Position numbers and translations under genes: made by a program. Below are positions 38,391 to 46,581 of a DNA stretch of 64,000 nt, one piece after another (the stretch's first letter is position 1; every line of letters begins with the position of its first letter). Origin of the DNA: Pleurocapsa sp. PCC 7319 (GTDB lineage Bacteria; Cyanobacteriota; Cyanobacteriia; Cyanobacteriales; Xenococcaceae); assembly GCF_000332195.1 (NCBI RefSeq), contig NZ_KB235922.1, positions 3,011,322 through 3,075,321 of the forward strand, read 5' to 3'. The notes under the pieces were generated by a model. The model worked only from the letters and a program-made list of their open reading frames with translations, was not told the origin of the DNA and made no database searches.

Positions 38391-38508
38391 TATAGCGGTT
38401 CTCGTATTAATGAGATACACCTTGGTGGAGTCAGGGAATAGGGAATAGGGGTTTTCAGGTTTTTGACTAAGTTTATATTTGTACCTCACTTATTTAAGAA
38501 CCGCTATA
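38391..38508. mobile_element. MITE with TATAGCGGTTCT inverted ends
   Basis: TATAGCGGTTCT (38391-38402) faces AGAACCGCTATA (38497-38508), 12 perfect bases, with weaker pairing beyond (about 25 bases). 118 bases, no ORF, bounded by TA as in IS630/mariner-type MITEs. Solo ends of the same kind are at 43642-43656 (CATAGCAGTTCTCA) and 62823-62834 (TGAGAACCGCCATA). Confidence 0.75.
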
Positions 38509-38537
38509 AAATGTATTTATTATTTTGGTAAGAATTT

Positions 38538-39056
38538 CTATATTCTTCTTTCTAACCATTCTTTACCACCAGGCAAATCAACAAAATATTCTCTGACAGT
38601 AGATAATAAATCTTTGGCAGAATATTGATAAGTCATATCTATTAAAGATAATGCTATTTCTGTAACTTGCTCTTTATTGACGACTTCTGCCAATTGAATC
38701 GGCGTATAAGTACCACCAATAACTTCTATACTTGCTTCCAAAATTGCTACTTCAAAAGCTTCTTCTAAATATTCAGACCAGTCATCTTGTTTTATGTAGT
38801 AAGATCTTTTATTATCTTTTAAATTCAGTTTTTTAATTTGCCTAATGGAATCAATGATGGACACCGCCCAAGAATTTGTTAGGCGTTTTTCTACTTGATT
38901 TTTAATCAAATGAATTAATAAACGAACTAGGAAGGATTCAATATTACGTAAAATTGCTTGTTTACCCATTCCTTCGAGTTCATCAACAATATTTAGTGCA
39001 TCTTGATAGCGACCTTCGACTATACTTTGTCTAAGATCGATTAATTCTTGAAGCAT
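38538..39056 (-). CDS. DUF29 family protein
   Basis: About 172 residues from the second Met (MLQELIDLRQSIVEGRYQDA); an ATG 42 bases upstream is in frame but would add a non-conserved, Ser/Trp-rich head. Helical throughout. Contains SFLVRLLIHLIKNQVEKRLT and SWAVSIIDSIRQIKKLN, typical of the cyanobacterial DUF29 expansion, whose function is unknown. Confidence 0.7.
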   Translation of the reverse strand: MLQELIDLRQSIVEGRYQDALNIVDELEGMGKQAILRNIESFLVRLLIHLIKNQVEKRLTNSWAVSIIDSIRQIKKLNLKDNKRSYYIKQDDWSEYLEEAFEVAILEASIEVIGGTYTPIQLAEVVNKEQVTEIALSLIDMTYQYSAKDLLSTVREYFVDLPGGKEWLERRI

Positions 39057-39175
39057 AGTATTTAAGAATAAAGGGGATACGCCCCAGCTATAAGCCATAA
39101 GCTTTAAGCTATAAGCCCAATCAAATAGGGTATTAAACCCCTTAATCTTAGAGCTTAGAGCTTTTTGATAAATCG

Positions 39176-39203
39176 TAAGGACAAACGGTTGTTTGCCCCT
39201 ACA
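39176..39203. repeat. REP-like dispersed repeat, degenerate copy
   Basis: GTAAGGACAAACGGTTGTTT then GCCCCTACA resembles the palindromic part of the repeats at 32003 and 51821. It lies just after the gltX stop. Confidence 0.7.
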
Positions 39204-39213
39204 ATATTAGAAC

Positions 39214-40668
39214 CTAATCGGCAATTTTTTCCAGAGTCTCAAGCAGTCGTTTTTTATCCTCTCCTAGCTGATTAAGTAATAACCAAGTTTGAGTCAAATC
39301 GGGACCATGTAATTCTCCGGTTAAACTAGCCCTAAGCGATCGCATGACTAAGCCTTTTTTAACTTTTTGGCTTTTAGTTACTTGTTTAATTAAAGCTTTG
39401 GCATCTTCTTCTGTTATGCTGTCGGCATTTTTAACCCCTTCAGCTATTTCTGTAATTACAGCGGCTACTCCTTCTTGTTGGAGTAGATCCATCGCTTCCT
39501 CACTGTGTTCAACAGCATCGACAAAGAACACACTAGTTTCTTTGATCACATCTGTTAAACGATTTAAAGTAGGTGCAGTTAAAGCAGTTAAGCTTTCTAA
39601 CCAAGCCCGATCCATTTTGTCTACGGCATAGCCAGCTTCCTGCCAATAGGGAATTAATAAACCAGTTAATTTGTCAGCAGGCATTTGATGGAGATATTGA
39701 CTGTTAATCCAATCCAATTTGTCCCAGTCAAATTTTGCTCCCGCTTTGTTAACCCGTTCTAGATCAAACTCCTTAGCTGCTTCCTCAAGAGTGAAAATTT
39801 CTTTTGTCGCATCGGGAAAAGTCCAACCGAGTAAAGTCATGTAGTTAACTAAAGCTTCGGGTAAAAAACCCATCTTACGAAAATCATCAATGGAGGTTAC
39901 GCCGTCCCGTTTGGATAATTTGCGTCCTTCTTGGTTGAGAATGAGGGGGCTATGAGCAAAAGAAGGGACTTCTGCGCCTAATGCTTCATAGAGCAAGATT
40001 TGTTTGGCAGTGTTGGCAATATGATCTTCTCCACGAATAATGTGGGAAATTTGCATATCGATATCATCTACCACTACCGCCAGATTATATAAAGCCTGTC
40101 CATAAGGCTGATCTTCTGTTTCTGCAGTGCGAGCAATAACCATGTCTCCACCCAAATCACTTCCTTTCCAAGTGACTGTGTCTCTAATTAAATCTTTCCA
40201 GACAATAGTGCGATCGCCATCAATTTTAAAGCGAATTACTGGCTTACGTCCTTGAGCAGCAAAAGCCTCTTGTTCTGCTGAAGTTAAATCGCGGTGACGA
40301 TTATCATAACCAGGAGCTTGTCCTTTCGCTTTTTGAGTTTCCCGCATCTCTTCTAATTCTTCGGGAGTACAGTAGCAAGGATAGGCTAAACCCTTATCGA
40401 GTAAAGTTTGTACGGCTTGTTGGTATTTATCTAAACGTTGGGTTTGAAAAAATGGTCCTTCGTCCCAATTAAGACCCAGCCAAGCTAACCCTGATTTAAT
40501 ATTCTCTGTATATTCAGGACGCGATCGCGCTGCATCTGTATCTTCAACTCTCAAGACAAACGTACCTTGATGGCGATGGGCAAATAGCCAATTGAATACA
40601 GCTGTCCGTGCTGTACCAATGTGTAAATTTCCTGTCGGTGAAGGAGCAATCCTTACTCTAACACTCAC
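39214..40668 (-). CDS. gltX: Glutamyl-tRNA synthetase
   Basis: 484 residues. The HIGH motif appears as [20 protein letters not shown] (residues 8-27) and KMSKS as [10 protein letters not shown] near residue 250. [20 protein letters not shown] is the usual insertion with cysteines. It charges tRNA-Glu (and probably tRNA-Gln, as a non-discriminating enzyme in cyanobacteria), also feeding tetrapyrrole synthesis through Glu-tRNA. Monocistronic by its position. Confidence 0.97.
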   Translation of the reverse strand: MSVRVRIAPSPTGNLHIGTARTAVFNWLFAHRHQGTFVLRVEDTDAARSRPEYTENIKSGLAWLGLNWDEGPFFQTQRLDKYQQAVQTLLDKGLAYPCYCTPEELEEMRETQKAKGQAPGYDNRHRDLTSAEQEAFAAQGRKPVIRFKIDGDRTIVWKDLIRDTVTWKGSDLGGDMVIARTAETEDQPYGQALYNLAVVVDDIDMQISHIIRGEDHIANTAKQILLYEALGAEVPSFAHSPLILNQEGRKLSKRDGVTSIDDFRKMGFLPEALVNYMTLLGWTFPDATKEIFTLEEAAKEFDLERVNKAGAKFDWDKLDWINSQYLHQMPADKLTGLLIPYWQEAGYAVDKMDRAWLESLTALTAPTLNRLTDVIKETSVFFVDAVEHSEEAMDLLQQEGVAAVITEIAEGVKNADSITEEDAKALIKQVTKSQKVKKGLVMRSLRASLTGELHGPDLTQTWLLLNQLGEDKKRLLETLEKIAD

Positions 40669-40765
40669 AAAATACCTCTTATTTGAAAATTATTTGTTAT
40701 CTATTAAGATAATATTCCCCTCGGGGAAATAAATCTGTATTTACTTGAAGTTGTCTATTTTTTGC

Positions 40766-40958
40766 TTAAGATGCTTGAGAATACATTTGCACTTTGGCTG
40801 CTTTGACATCATTGCGGACGGTCGCGACATCAATTCCTACTTTTATCGTGTCTTTTACCTTTGGGGTATATAAAACGCAGATTGATTGTCTCGTATCGGC
40901 TAACAAATATTTTAATTATTCCAATTTTGGCTTTTCCCCCTTCGTTATTGGTATACAT
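40766..40958 (-). pseudogene. Integrase N-terminal fragment beside tRNA-Pro, frameshifted
   Basis: On the minus strand ATG at 40958 opens MYTNNEGGKAKIGIIKIFVS and LRFIYPKGK, then a frameshift near 40855 is needed to continue KDTIKVGIDVATVRNDVKAA and on to a stop at 40766. The LRF.YPKGKR...IKVGIDVAT...A arrangement resembles the arm-binding start of tyrosine integrases. The catalytic domain is gone. Placement 220 bases from the tRNA supports an integrase origin. Confidence 0.4.
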
Positions 40959-41178
40959 GGTTTTCAGTAGTGAATTAAATTCACACCAAATTCACACCAA
41001 ATATACATAGGAATTCCGAAAGACTACATCTAACAACTATCCAAATTAGTAGTATCTATACTGAGATTCAAACCTATTTCCATCTATAAAAAAACATCTA
41101 CAACCCTTTATTTCATTGAGTCATGGAAGTTTTTGCAATATTCACACCAAACAGTGTTATGATAATTAATTGTGAAAA

Positions 41179-41252
41179 CGGGGCGTAGCGCAGCTTGGTA
41201 GCGTACCACTTTGGGGTAGTGGGGGTCGTGGGTTCAAATCCCGCCGCTCCGA
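41179..41252 (+). tRNA. tRNA-Pro (GGG anticodon)
   Basis: Cloverleaf: acceptor CGGGGCG with CGCTCCG, anticodon arm CCACT-TTGGGGT-AGTGG (GGG at 34-36), T arm GTGGG-TTCAAAT-CCCGC, discriminator A. CCA is not encoded. The 3' half is duplicated at 43031-43077. Confidence 0.95.
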
Positions 41253-41372
41253 TACATATACAGTAAGGGTTTCGGGGATTTCTTGAAAAGGAATTAATTG
41301 GATTGTTTTAATAATATCCCCAATTAATCCCCACCTTTAATAACTTACTAAACCTTCATCTAATTGAAAACA

Positions 41373-41652
41373 TTAAGCTACAGTCTTGTTCGGCAAGATT
41401 ATCACTTTCTGCCACCTTCTACCACTTTTGATACTGCTGATGGTTTCTCTCGAAACATTAAACTGAGAACCAATAGTTTTCTGTTTTAAGTTACCTTCAG
41501 CTAGTAACTGCTTGATCTCTATAACCTGAGCCTCCGTCAACTTTGAGAACCCATTCTTTTCACCTTGGGTATTTAACTTTGGTCTAAGTCCATTACTGTG
41601 AGCGTGGGACATATTCTCTAATGCGTTTACCCATTCCCAGTTGCACACGCTA
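41373..41652 (-). pseudogene. HNH homing-endonuclease C-terminal fragment
   Basis: From NWEWVNALENMSHAHSNGLR through EKNGFSKLTEAQVIEIKQLL to SRETISSIKSGRRW. This is the tail of phage HNH endonucleases: the N-x-EWV end of the HNH fold, then a DNA-binding helix-turn-helix. The catalytic HNH half is missing; upstream of about 41652 the frame runs antisense through a VapE-like fragment, so the visible ATG at 41699 is probably not native. Confidence 0.65.
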
Positions 41653-41957
41653 GCATCGGTCTTACACCCACTCCAACAACTAGCACTAATAAAAAACAAG
41701 AGCGTGTCTTATCTGAGTGGGAACAAATAGACCGTAGTAGAAATAGTAGTAGAAATACAACTAGACTGGAAGGAATTGCGATTGAAGTATTTGTAGAAAT
41801 GAAACTCAAAGATGACTTGAGGTACAACATACTGACAAATGACTTTGAGTTAAAGGGCAAGGTTTTTAACATCAAGGTATGTCAGTCAGAGATATACGAA
41901 CACTACAATGTAGATTGCTCTAAAGTACGCTTGACAGATGTTATTACCAGTCCATAG
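41649..41957 (+). pseudogene. VapE/VirE-like replication protein fragment
   Basis: An open plus-strand frame without a start codon reads LSEWEQIDRSRNSSRN, then EVFVEMKLKDDLRYNILTND and FELKGKVFNIK, ending TDVITSP-stop. The LRYNxLT..xELxGK pattern is the segment that precedes the P-loop in phage and plasmid VapE/virulence-associated E proteins. Everything downstream (helicase domain) is missing. It lies antisense between two minus-strand fragments. Confidence 0.45.
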
Positions 41958-42077
41958 TTCAAGTGCTTGTTCTTCCACAAGTTTGTTTTCTTTGGTAAGT
42001 GTGTGAATAAGAGACGAGACGCAATATATTACTTCTCGCTGTACAAAGTCTTGTACTGAAATGTTAGTAGCCGTCAT
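41886..42077 (-). pseudogene. Small phage-type protein, C-terminally truncated
   Basis: Starts MTATNISVQDFVQREVIYCV and SSLIHTLTKENKLVEEQALE; about 45 residues look like a native alpha-helical start. After roughly 41950 the frame reads antisense through the VapE-like fragment, so the native end is lost. Short proteins beginning this way occur in phages and genomic islands; function unknown. Confidence 0.45.
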
Positions 42078-42106
42078 AGTATTGATTTTTTATTCAAGTA
42101 AATAAG

Positions 42107-42140
42107 TAAAAAAATCCCTGCCCTCAATAAAGAGAACAGG
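42107..42140 (-). terminator. Minus-strand rho-independent terminator
   Basis: On the minus strand CCTGTTCTC, loop TTTATT, GAGGGCAGG (two G-U pairs) then GA and a run of seven Ts. It would end a transcript coming from about 42150-42450, where no ORF is seen on that strand, so a lost gene or a short RNA is implied. Confidence 0.6.
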
Positions 42141-42466
42141 TTTGACTTTTCCTTCATCGAAGACAAGGAGCAGGGGCTAAACAGTTTATGGCGACTTATT
42201 TAGGTCAATGTGTTTGATGTGCAGATCCTCAGAAAATCGTCACTAGCTTCATCTAAAACTACTGTTAGTTCCGCTTGCGCTCAGACAGAGCGATAAACAA
42301 ATGTCAAACTGAAGACAGCTAAGTAGATGGGTAAATTAGAAAATGTTTTAGTTAGGGAATGGGTAAGGAGAAACAGAAAATAGAAAACTGCTCTTTATCT
42401 CAAGACAAATTTCAAGTTTGTTTGCTTCAATCTACTTACCTTTATTCATATAGATGTAGTTGAACG

Positions 42467-42688
42467 ATGACTTATCAAGTAGAAAGCTTATTTCATACTC
42501 AAATTCCTCATAACAAACATCTCTCTCTCTGTCTCAGGAAGTATGGGCAAAACCAATATTCTGTTGAGTGGTATGATGAAACTATTGATAAATTTTATAA
42601 TCCTAAATATTATAAGGATTTATCACTGTGTTACAGAGATTTTCACAGAATACTCAAGAATAAAGTTGGTTTCCATGGTTCAAAATAA
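42467..42688 (+). CDS. Small hypothetical protein inside the tRNA-bounded element
   Basis: 73 residues rich in Tyr, His and Lys (MTYQVESLFHTQIPHNKHLS; KYYKDLSLCYRDFHRILKNK). No family recognised and no membrane segment. Only ATG; no strong binding site. Its stop lies 11 bases before the target duplication of a MITE. Could be a remnant. Confidence 0.35.
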   Translation: MTYQVESLFHTQIPHNKHLSLCLRKYGQNQYSVEWYDETIDKFYNPKYYKDLSLCYRDFHRILKNKVGFHGSK

Positions 42689-42708
42689 CTACTAAAATAT
42701 ATCTATTA

Positions 42709-42817
42709 CGCTGTGTGCGACTCTTTTAAAATTATTGATTTTACTGGGTTTTAGAACTACAGATTTTTATAAAATACCTTGAAAGTATTATTCTTTCGTG
42801 AGAAGTTGCACACGGCG
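42709..42817. mobile_element. 109-base MITE with 9-base target duplication
   Basis: Left end CGCTGTGTGCGACT and right end (reversed) CGCCGTGTGCAACT are inverted repeats, 12 of 14 identical. TATCTATTA directly flanks both sides (42700-42708; 42818-42826). There is no ORF inside. The 9-base duplication suits IS4/IS5-group transposases; the parent is not in the window. Confidence 0.85.
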
Positions 42818-43030
42818 TATCTATTATTCAAAATTAAAAGCAATTTTGTAAGCTTTACTTGTAAAAAGAAACTAATCCTTCTCAACACCCCCAAATTTTC
42901 TTTAAGTTTCATAAACAGAGATAATAAATAGTTTCAGTAGGAAAACTAAGTTTCCTCCATATTGCAAGAACCTCAAAATAATCACATCCTGTCGGCATTA
43001 ACTCCTCAAGTCTATAAAAACCTAGATAAG

Positions 43031-43077
43031 CACCTTGGCGTAGTGGGGGTCGTGGGTTCAAATCCCGCCGCTCCGAT
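43031..43077 (+). repeat. Partial tRNA-Pro (3' half), attachment-site copy
   Basis: Matches 41207-41253 at 45 of 47 bases, including the whole T arm and the 3' acceptor strand. It lacks the 5' half, so it is not a functional tRNA. Confidence 0.9.
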
Positions 43078-43195
43078 GCAAATAAAACCTTCTCTCTGAG
43101 GGGGTTTTGTCATTTATAGAGATATTTTTAAATCACCTCTGATTCTCAATAAGTAACCTATTTTTGGTATTTTTCAAGGGTTTTCAAGCTAAAAT

Positions 43196-43282
43196 TGGTA
43201 GAAGATTGGTAGACGGATTTTCGTCCCTTAACCCCTCATGGCTCAAAGCGATCGCGACATTACTGGTAGACGAATTGGTAGA
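43196..43282 (+). repeat. Four TGGTAGA direct repeats near the att copy
   Basis: TGGTAGA at 43196, 43207, 43264 and 43276: two pairs spaced 11 and 12 bases, i.e. about one helical turn. Placement about 120 bases from the att copy fits integrase arm or excisionase sites. Overlapping frames (43164-43355, 43238-43504) show no recognisable protein. Confidence 0.5.
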
Positions 43283-43676
43283 CAGAGGAAAAAACCCAAA
43301 GGAACGGTGGGAGACTGTCGCCAGGATAACTCAGATTTCAGCCTTCTTGATTTGAAGGCTTGCCTTAGGGGTTACAAGTACGTCGAGGAAGTCTGGAAAT
43401 TACTTCCGCCAAAACCCGACCCAATTTCTTGGGCACAGATCTTGGTCAAAGTTTCTAATCTAGGCTCTGTACACCCTAGACAAACCGCTGAAACTTCTTA
43501 TTGATTTGGCGAAGGTATTGAATAAAACTTGTCGTTAACAAGATAACAATATTGGAAGAAAAGCAAAAACTAAAAGCTGCTCATGACTATCGAAAAGTGC
43601 TGATTTGTTGATTGTTTATTCAAGCTGAACTATGATTGATACATAGCAGTTCTCAAACCCATGAGGAACAATTAAA

Positions 43677-44018
43677 GTGTCGAACGATTTTGGTAAATTA
43701 ATTCGTCAAGCTAGAAAAGAACGAAAATACTCTCAGCGAGAATTAGCCAAGCTGTTAAAAATGGATTTTACCTATCTATCCAAACTAGAAAATAATCGAG
43801 CTGATTATGCACCCAAAGAGGGGGTAATTCGCGGTTTGGCACAACATTTAAACTTAGACGAAGAAGAGCTAATTTTTTTGGCAGGAAGAATTCCTCAACA
43901 GGAAGAAGATTTACTTAAGCAACACTATAAGGATATGCCGGTTTTATTTCGTCGGATGCGGGAAAATCCTGAATTTGCCCAAAGAGTATTCCGCGAAGCT
44001 TCCATGACAGACCAATAG
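43677..44018 (+). CDS. XRE-family helix-turn-helix regulator
   Basis: 113 residues from a GTG start preceded by GAGGAACAA. The N-terminal HTH (KLIRQARKERKYSQRELAKL, then DFTYLSKLENNRADY) spans residues 6-65. The C-terminal part (LLKQHYKDMPVLFRRMRENP) is a short helix-rich tail. 13 bases before the ImmA-type peptidase gene. In ICEBs1-like and many other elements such pairs form a repressor cut by its peptidase. A MITE end (43642-43656) lies in the promoter. Confidence 0.88.
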   Translation: MSNDFGKLIRQARKERKYSQRELAKLLKMDFTYLSKLENNRADYAPKEGVIRGLAQHLNLDEEELIFLAGRIPQQEEDLLKQHYKDMPVLFRRMRENPEFAQRVFREASMTDQ

Positions 44019-44031
44019 GAACTTCAAATTT

Positions 44032-44670
44032 GTGAGTGTTTTTCGTCCGTTTCGATTTATTCCCAAAATTGAAATCGAGGCTTGTGCTTTAAATGTTTGG
44101 TTAGAGATGGCAAAAGCTCGTTTTGAGCTTCAATTACCTTTAGATGTCAGTTTAATTGCGGAATTTTTGGAACTGGATTTAGTATGGGATACGATTCCAG
44201 ATGATGCAGGAGGTACAATTGCAGCGAGAATTTTACCCTTAGAAAAACTAGTTGAAATTAACGAAAATATTCCCCAGCTACGAGGAGGTTTCGGCGAATC
44301 GACGATTGCCCATGAGATCGGGCATTGGATATTGCATATTGATAGAGTGCAAGTAGAACGTTATATTAGACTGAAACAAAAAGGTGTTGATGTTCAGGTA
44401 AAACCTTTTCTCTGTCATCATGAAGATAATTTAGCGGGAATTGAATGGCAAGCACAATATTTTGCGGGATGCTTGCTGATGCCTCAGCATATATTAACTG
44501 AATTAATACAAGGCAAAGACTTAACTCAATGGTCTCATCTCTACCACATTGCGCAAAATTTAGGGGTAACTATTTCTAACCTGACAACTCGTTTACAGGA
44601 TTTAGGTTGGATTGTTCTAGGTTCTAATACTCGTAAAATTAAATTGACTAAAACTACTCCCATAATCTAG
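44032..44670 (+). CDS. ImmA/IrrE-family zinc metallopeptidase
   Basis: 212 residues from GTG. The zinc site HEIGH is near residue 91 (STIAHEIGHWILHIDRVQVE) and the third ligand Glu is probably in EWQAQYFAGCLLMP near residue 140. ImmA-type peptidases cleave XRE repressors to release a silenced element or stress response. The pair's position next to the tRNA-Pro element suggests it once belonged to an integrative element. It appears intact. Confidence 0.9.
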   Translation: MSVFRPFRFIPKIEIEACALNVWLEMAKARFELQLPLDVSLIAEFLELDLVWDTIPDDAGGTIAARILPLEKLVEINENIPQLRGGFGESTIAHEIGHWILHIDRVQVERYIRLKQKGVDVQVKPFLCHHEDNLAGIEWQAQYFAGCLLMPQHILTELIQGKDLTQWSHLYHIAQNLGVTISNLTTRLQDLGWIVLGSNTRKIKLTKTTPII

Positions 44671-44830
44671 CCAAATATTATTCATGTGAATGAAAAATAA
44701 TCTAATACGTTTTTCATTTAAGGTCGATAAGAATATAAGCTGACCATTTTCACCTCTACAATTAGATAAAGCAGACCGTAACTAAATAATTAACAACTGA
44801 CTGATAAAAACACTAAAACAACCTTTTCTC

Positions 44831-45694
44831 ATGAATTTATCAAACAAAGCTTTAATTGGGTTAACTGCCGATCGCTTTCGCCATCCTCTAGACTTAGAAG
44901 CTACTAATACTCTGAAGCAGTTACCAGGGTTAGATATTGCTATTCGTAGTGTCTTGGGTTCGGTAGCAGAACAGTTTTTTTATCTCAATAACATTGCCTC
45001 TAGTGTTTTAGTTAGCGAGAAACAGTTACCCAATCTGCATCAACTATTAATTGAAGCCTGCGAAATTCTCGATCTAGAGCCTCCTCAGCTATATGTACAG
45101 CAAAATCCCACACCCAATGCTTATACTTTTGCCATGAGAGGTAAACAACCGTTTGTGGTACTGCATACATCTTTGATCGAGATGCTTACTCCTCAAGAAA
45201 TCCAAGCGGTCATTGCTCATGAATTGGGGCATCTCAAATGTGAACACGGAGTTTATTTAACCATGGCGAATGTCTTGGTGTTAGCGGCTAATTTACTCCC
45301 AAGTTGGGGGACAATTTTAGCTCAATCTTTACAGGAGAGAATGTTGCAATGGGTGCGCTGTGCCGAATTTAGTTGCGATCGCGCTGCCCTATTAGCCATT
45401 CAAGATCCTAAAGTAGTTATGTCGGTATTAATGAAGTTAGCAGGAGGTTCTCCTACTTTGGCACCGCAACTCAATTTAGATGCTTTTATTGAGCAAGCAA
45501 AAGCATATGATTCTGTTGGTGCAGATAGTTTAGGAGAAATGCTCAAGACGGCTCAAACTGCACAATTAACTCATCCTGTACCCGTGATCAGAGCTAGAGA
45601 AATAGATCGCTGGGCAAGTTCTGCTCAGTATCAGTCAATAGTTGACCAAAAACAGATGACACAAGGTAAAAAATTAGGCTGGAGTAATTGGTAA
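44831..45694 (+). CDS. M48-family metallopeptidase
   Basis: 287 residues. HELGHLKCEHG (residues about 135-145) is the zinc motif; the distal Glu ligand is likely in RCAEFSCDRAALLA near residue 178. The N-terminus lacks the HtpX transmembrane pair, but a hydrophobic segment (TMANVLVLAANLL) follows the zinc site, so a membrane-associated protease is likely. I would call it a COG0501-type peptidase; substrate unknown. Confidence 0.85.
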   Translation: MNLSNKALIGLTADRFRHPLDLEATNTLKQLPGLDIAIRSVLGSVAEQFFYLNNIASSVLVSEKQLPNLHQLLIEACEILDLEPPQLYVQQNPTPNAYTFAMRGKQPFVVLHTSLIEMLTPQEIQAVIAHELGHLKCEHGVYLTMANVLVLAANLLPSWGTILAQSLQERMLQWVRCAEFSCDRAALLAIQDPKVVMSVLMKLAGGSPTLAPQLNLDAFIEQAKAYDSVGADSLGEMLKTAQTAQLTHPVPVIRAREIDRWASSAQYQSIVDQKQMTQGKKLGWSNW

Positions 45695-45740
45695 TTTAAG
45701 ATAGATCTAGATCCTGTTTATAAAATTCAATTGATACAAA

Positions 45741-46025
45741 ATGCCAAAAGCAATTTGGAATGGACAAGTCTTAGCCGAAAGCGATCGCACCGAAGTTGTC
45801 GAAAACAACCAATATTTTCCCCCAGATTCGATTAATCAGGAATATTTTCGCCCCAGTTCCACTCACACAACTTGTCCCTGGAAAGGACAAGCTAGCTACT
45901 ACACAATCGTTGTCGATGGCAAGGAGAATAAAGATGCTGCCTGGTACTATCCTGAAACGAAAGAAAAAGCCAACAATATCAAAGGTTATGTGGCTTTTTG
46001 GCGAGGTGTAACTGTAGAAGCTTGA
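45741..46025 (+). CDS. DUF427 domain protein
   Basis: 94 residues, one DUF427 domain: KAIWNGQVLAESDRTEVVEN, then TCPWKGQASYYTIVVDG and DAAWYYPETKEKANNIKGYV with FWRGV. A small all-beta protein, biochemical function unknown. Length equals the family's. A HIP1 octamer lies within the coding region. Confidence 0.9.
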   Translation: MPKAIWNGQVLAESDRTEVVENNQYFPPDSINQEYFRPSSTHTTCPWKGQASYYTIVVDGKENKDAAWYYPETKEKANNIKGYVAFWRGVTVEA

Positions 46026-46028
46026 CGG

Positions 46029-46266
46029 CTCACCGCCCTAAAGAGATCGCTGATTCATAGCTCTTAGCTACCTTCGGGTATTGCGCGAGTTAATCGGTTT
46101 CAAGTGACTACGCAGGTTTTTAATTAAGGCTAAAAGCGGCGCATCGCGCACATGCGGCGAACTATGCGCCTTTGTTGTTGGTTTCCGTGCCGCGAGCGAA
46201 TGCGCCAAGAAGCTAACGGCTAAAGCGAAGTCGTCCTGGAAGGTCGAGGCTTTAAACCCAGTACGA
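46029..46266. repeat. ORF-less IS200/IS605-like element, copy B
   Basis: CTCACCGCCCTAAAGAG (46029-46045) and AGGCTTTAAACCCAG (46246-46260) match the two ends of the copy at 21745-21882. A terminal hairpin is intact: GTCGTCCTGG (46230-46239) with CCAGTACGAC (46257-46266). The interior (about 180 bases, GCGCATCGCGC-rich) differs from copy A and holds no ORF. Confidence 0.65.
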
Positions 46267-46283
46267 CAAAATTCACTAACTAA

Positions 46284-46517
46284 TTATTGATCCTGAGCTT
46301 TGTCCGATGATGGCACAGGATCATAGCCTCCTGGATGAAAAGGATGACAGCGTAAAATACGCCTTACTGATAACCAACTCCCTTTCAAAGTACCATAAGT
46401 GTCGATTGCTTCTAGGGCATATTGAGAGCAAGTAGGTTGAAAGCGGCAACTGGGAGGAAATAGCGGCGAAATGAAGCGACGATAACTTTTAATTAGCCAT
46501 AGTAATAAAGTTTTCAT
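46284..46517 (-). CDS. yidD: Membrane protein insertion efficiency factor YidD
   Basis: 77 residues. [20 protein letters not shown], then [20 protein letters not shown] and [17 protein letters not shown] give the full YidD/UPF0161 pattern with three conserved cysteines. It helps YidC insert membrane proteins. The usual rnpA-yidC neighbours are absent here. Confidence 0.95.
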   Translation of the reverse strand: MKTLLLWLIKSYRRFISPLFPPSCRFQPTCSQYALEAIDTYGTLKGSWLSVRRILRCHPFHPGGYDPVPSSDKAQDQ

Positions 46518-46581
46518 TCGTTTTTGCTCTAGAAGCGGTTAAATCAATAGACAATAAAAATACAATAATCGCCAATATTAT

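Larger units (their letters stand above)
41207..43077. mobile_element. Decayed integrative element bounded by duplicated tRNA-Pro 3' half
   Basis: The last 47 bases of tRNA-Pro (41207-41253) recur at 43031-43077 with two mismatches, in the same orientation, as expected for attL and attR. Between them are fragments of an HNH endonuclease and a VapE-like protein, a short phage-type gene, one small ORF and a MITE, but no complete recombinase. An integrase fragment lies just outside on the left. The element is probably immobile now. Confidence 0.7.

Noticed and set aside
41627-41875. 82-codon minus-strand ORF in the island
   Set aside because: Antisense to the VapE-like fragment, with low-complexity composition.
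43031-43077. Second tRNA-Pro gene
   Set aside because: Only the 3' half is present; the 5' acceptor strand and D arm are missing.
43164-43504. Two overlapping plus-strand ORFs after the tRNA-Pro half copy
   Set aside because: Neither translation resembles a family; they overlap each other and the TGGTAGA repeats. I kept the repeats and not the ORFs.
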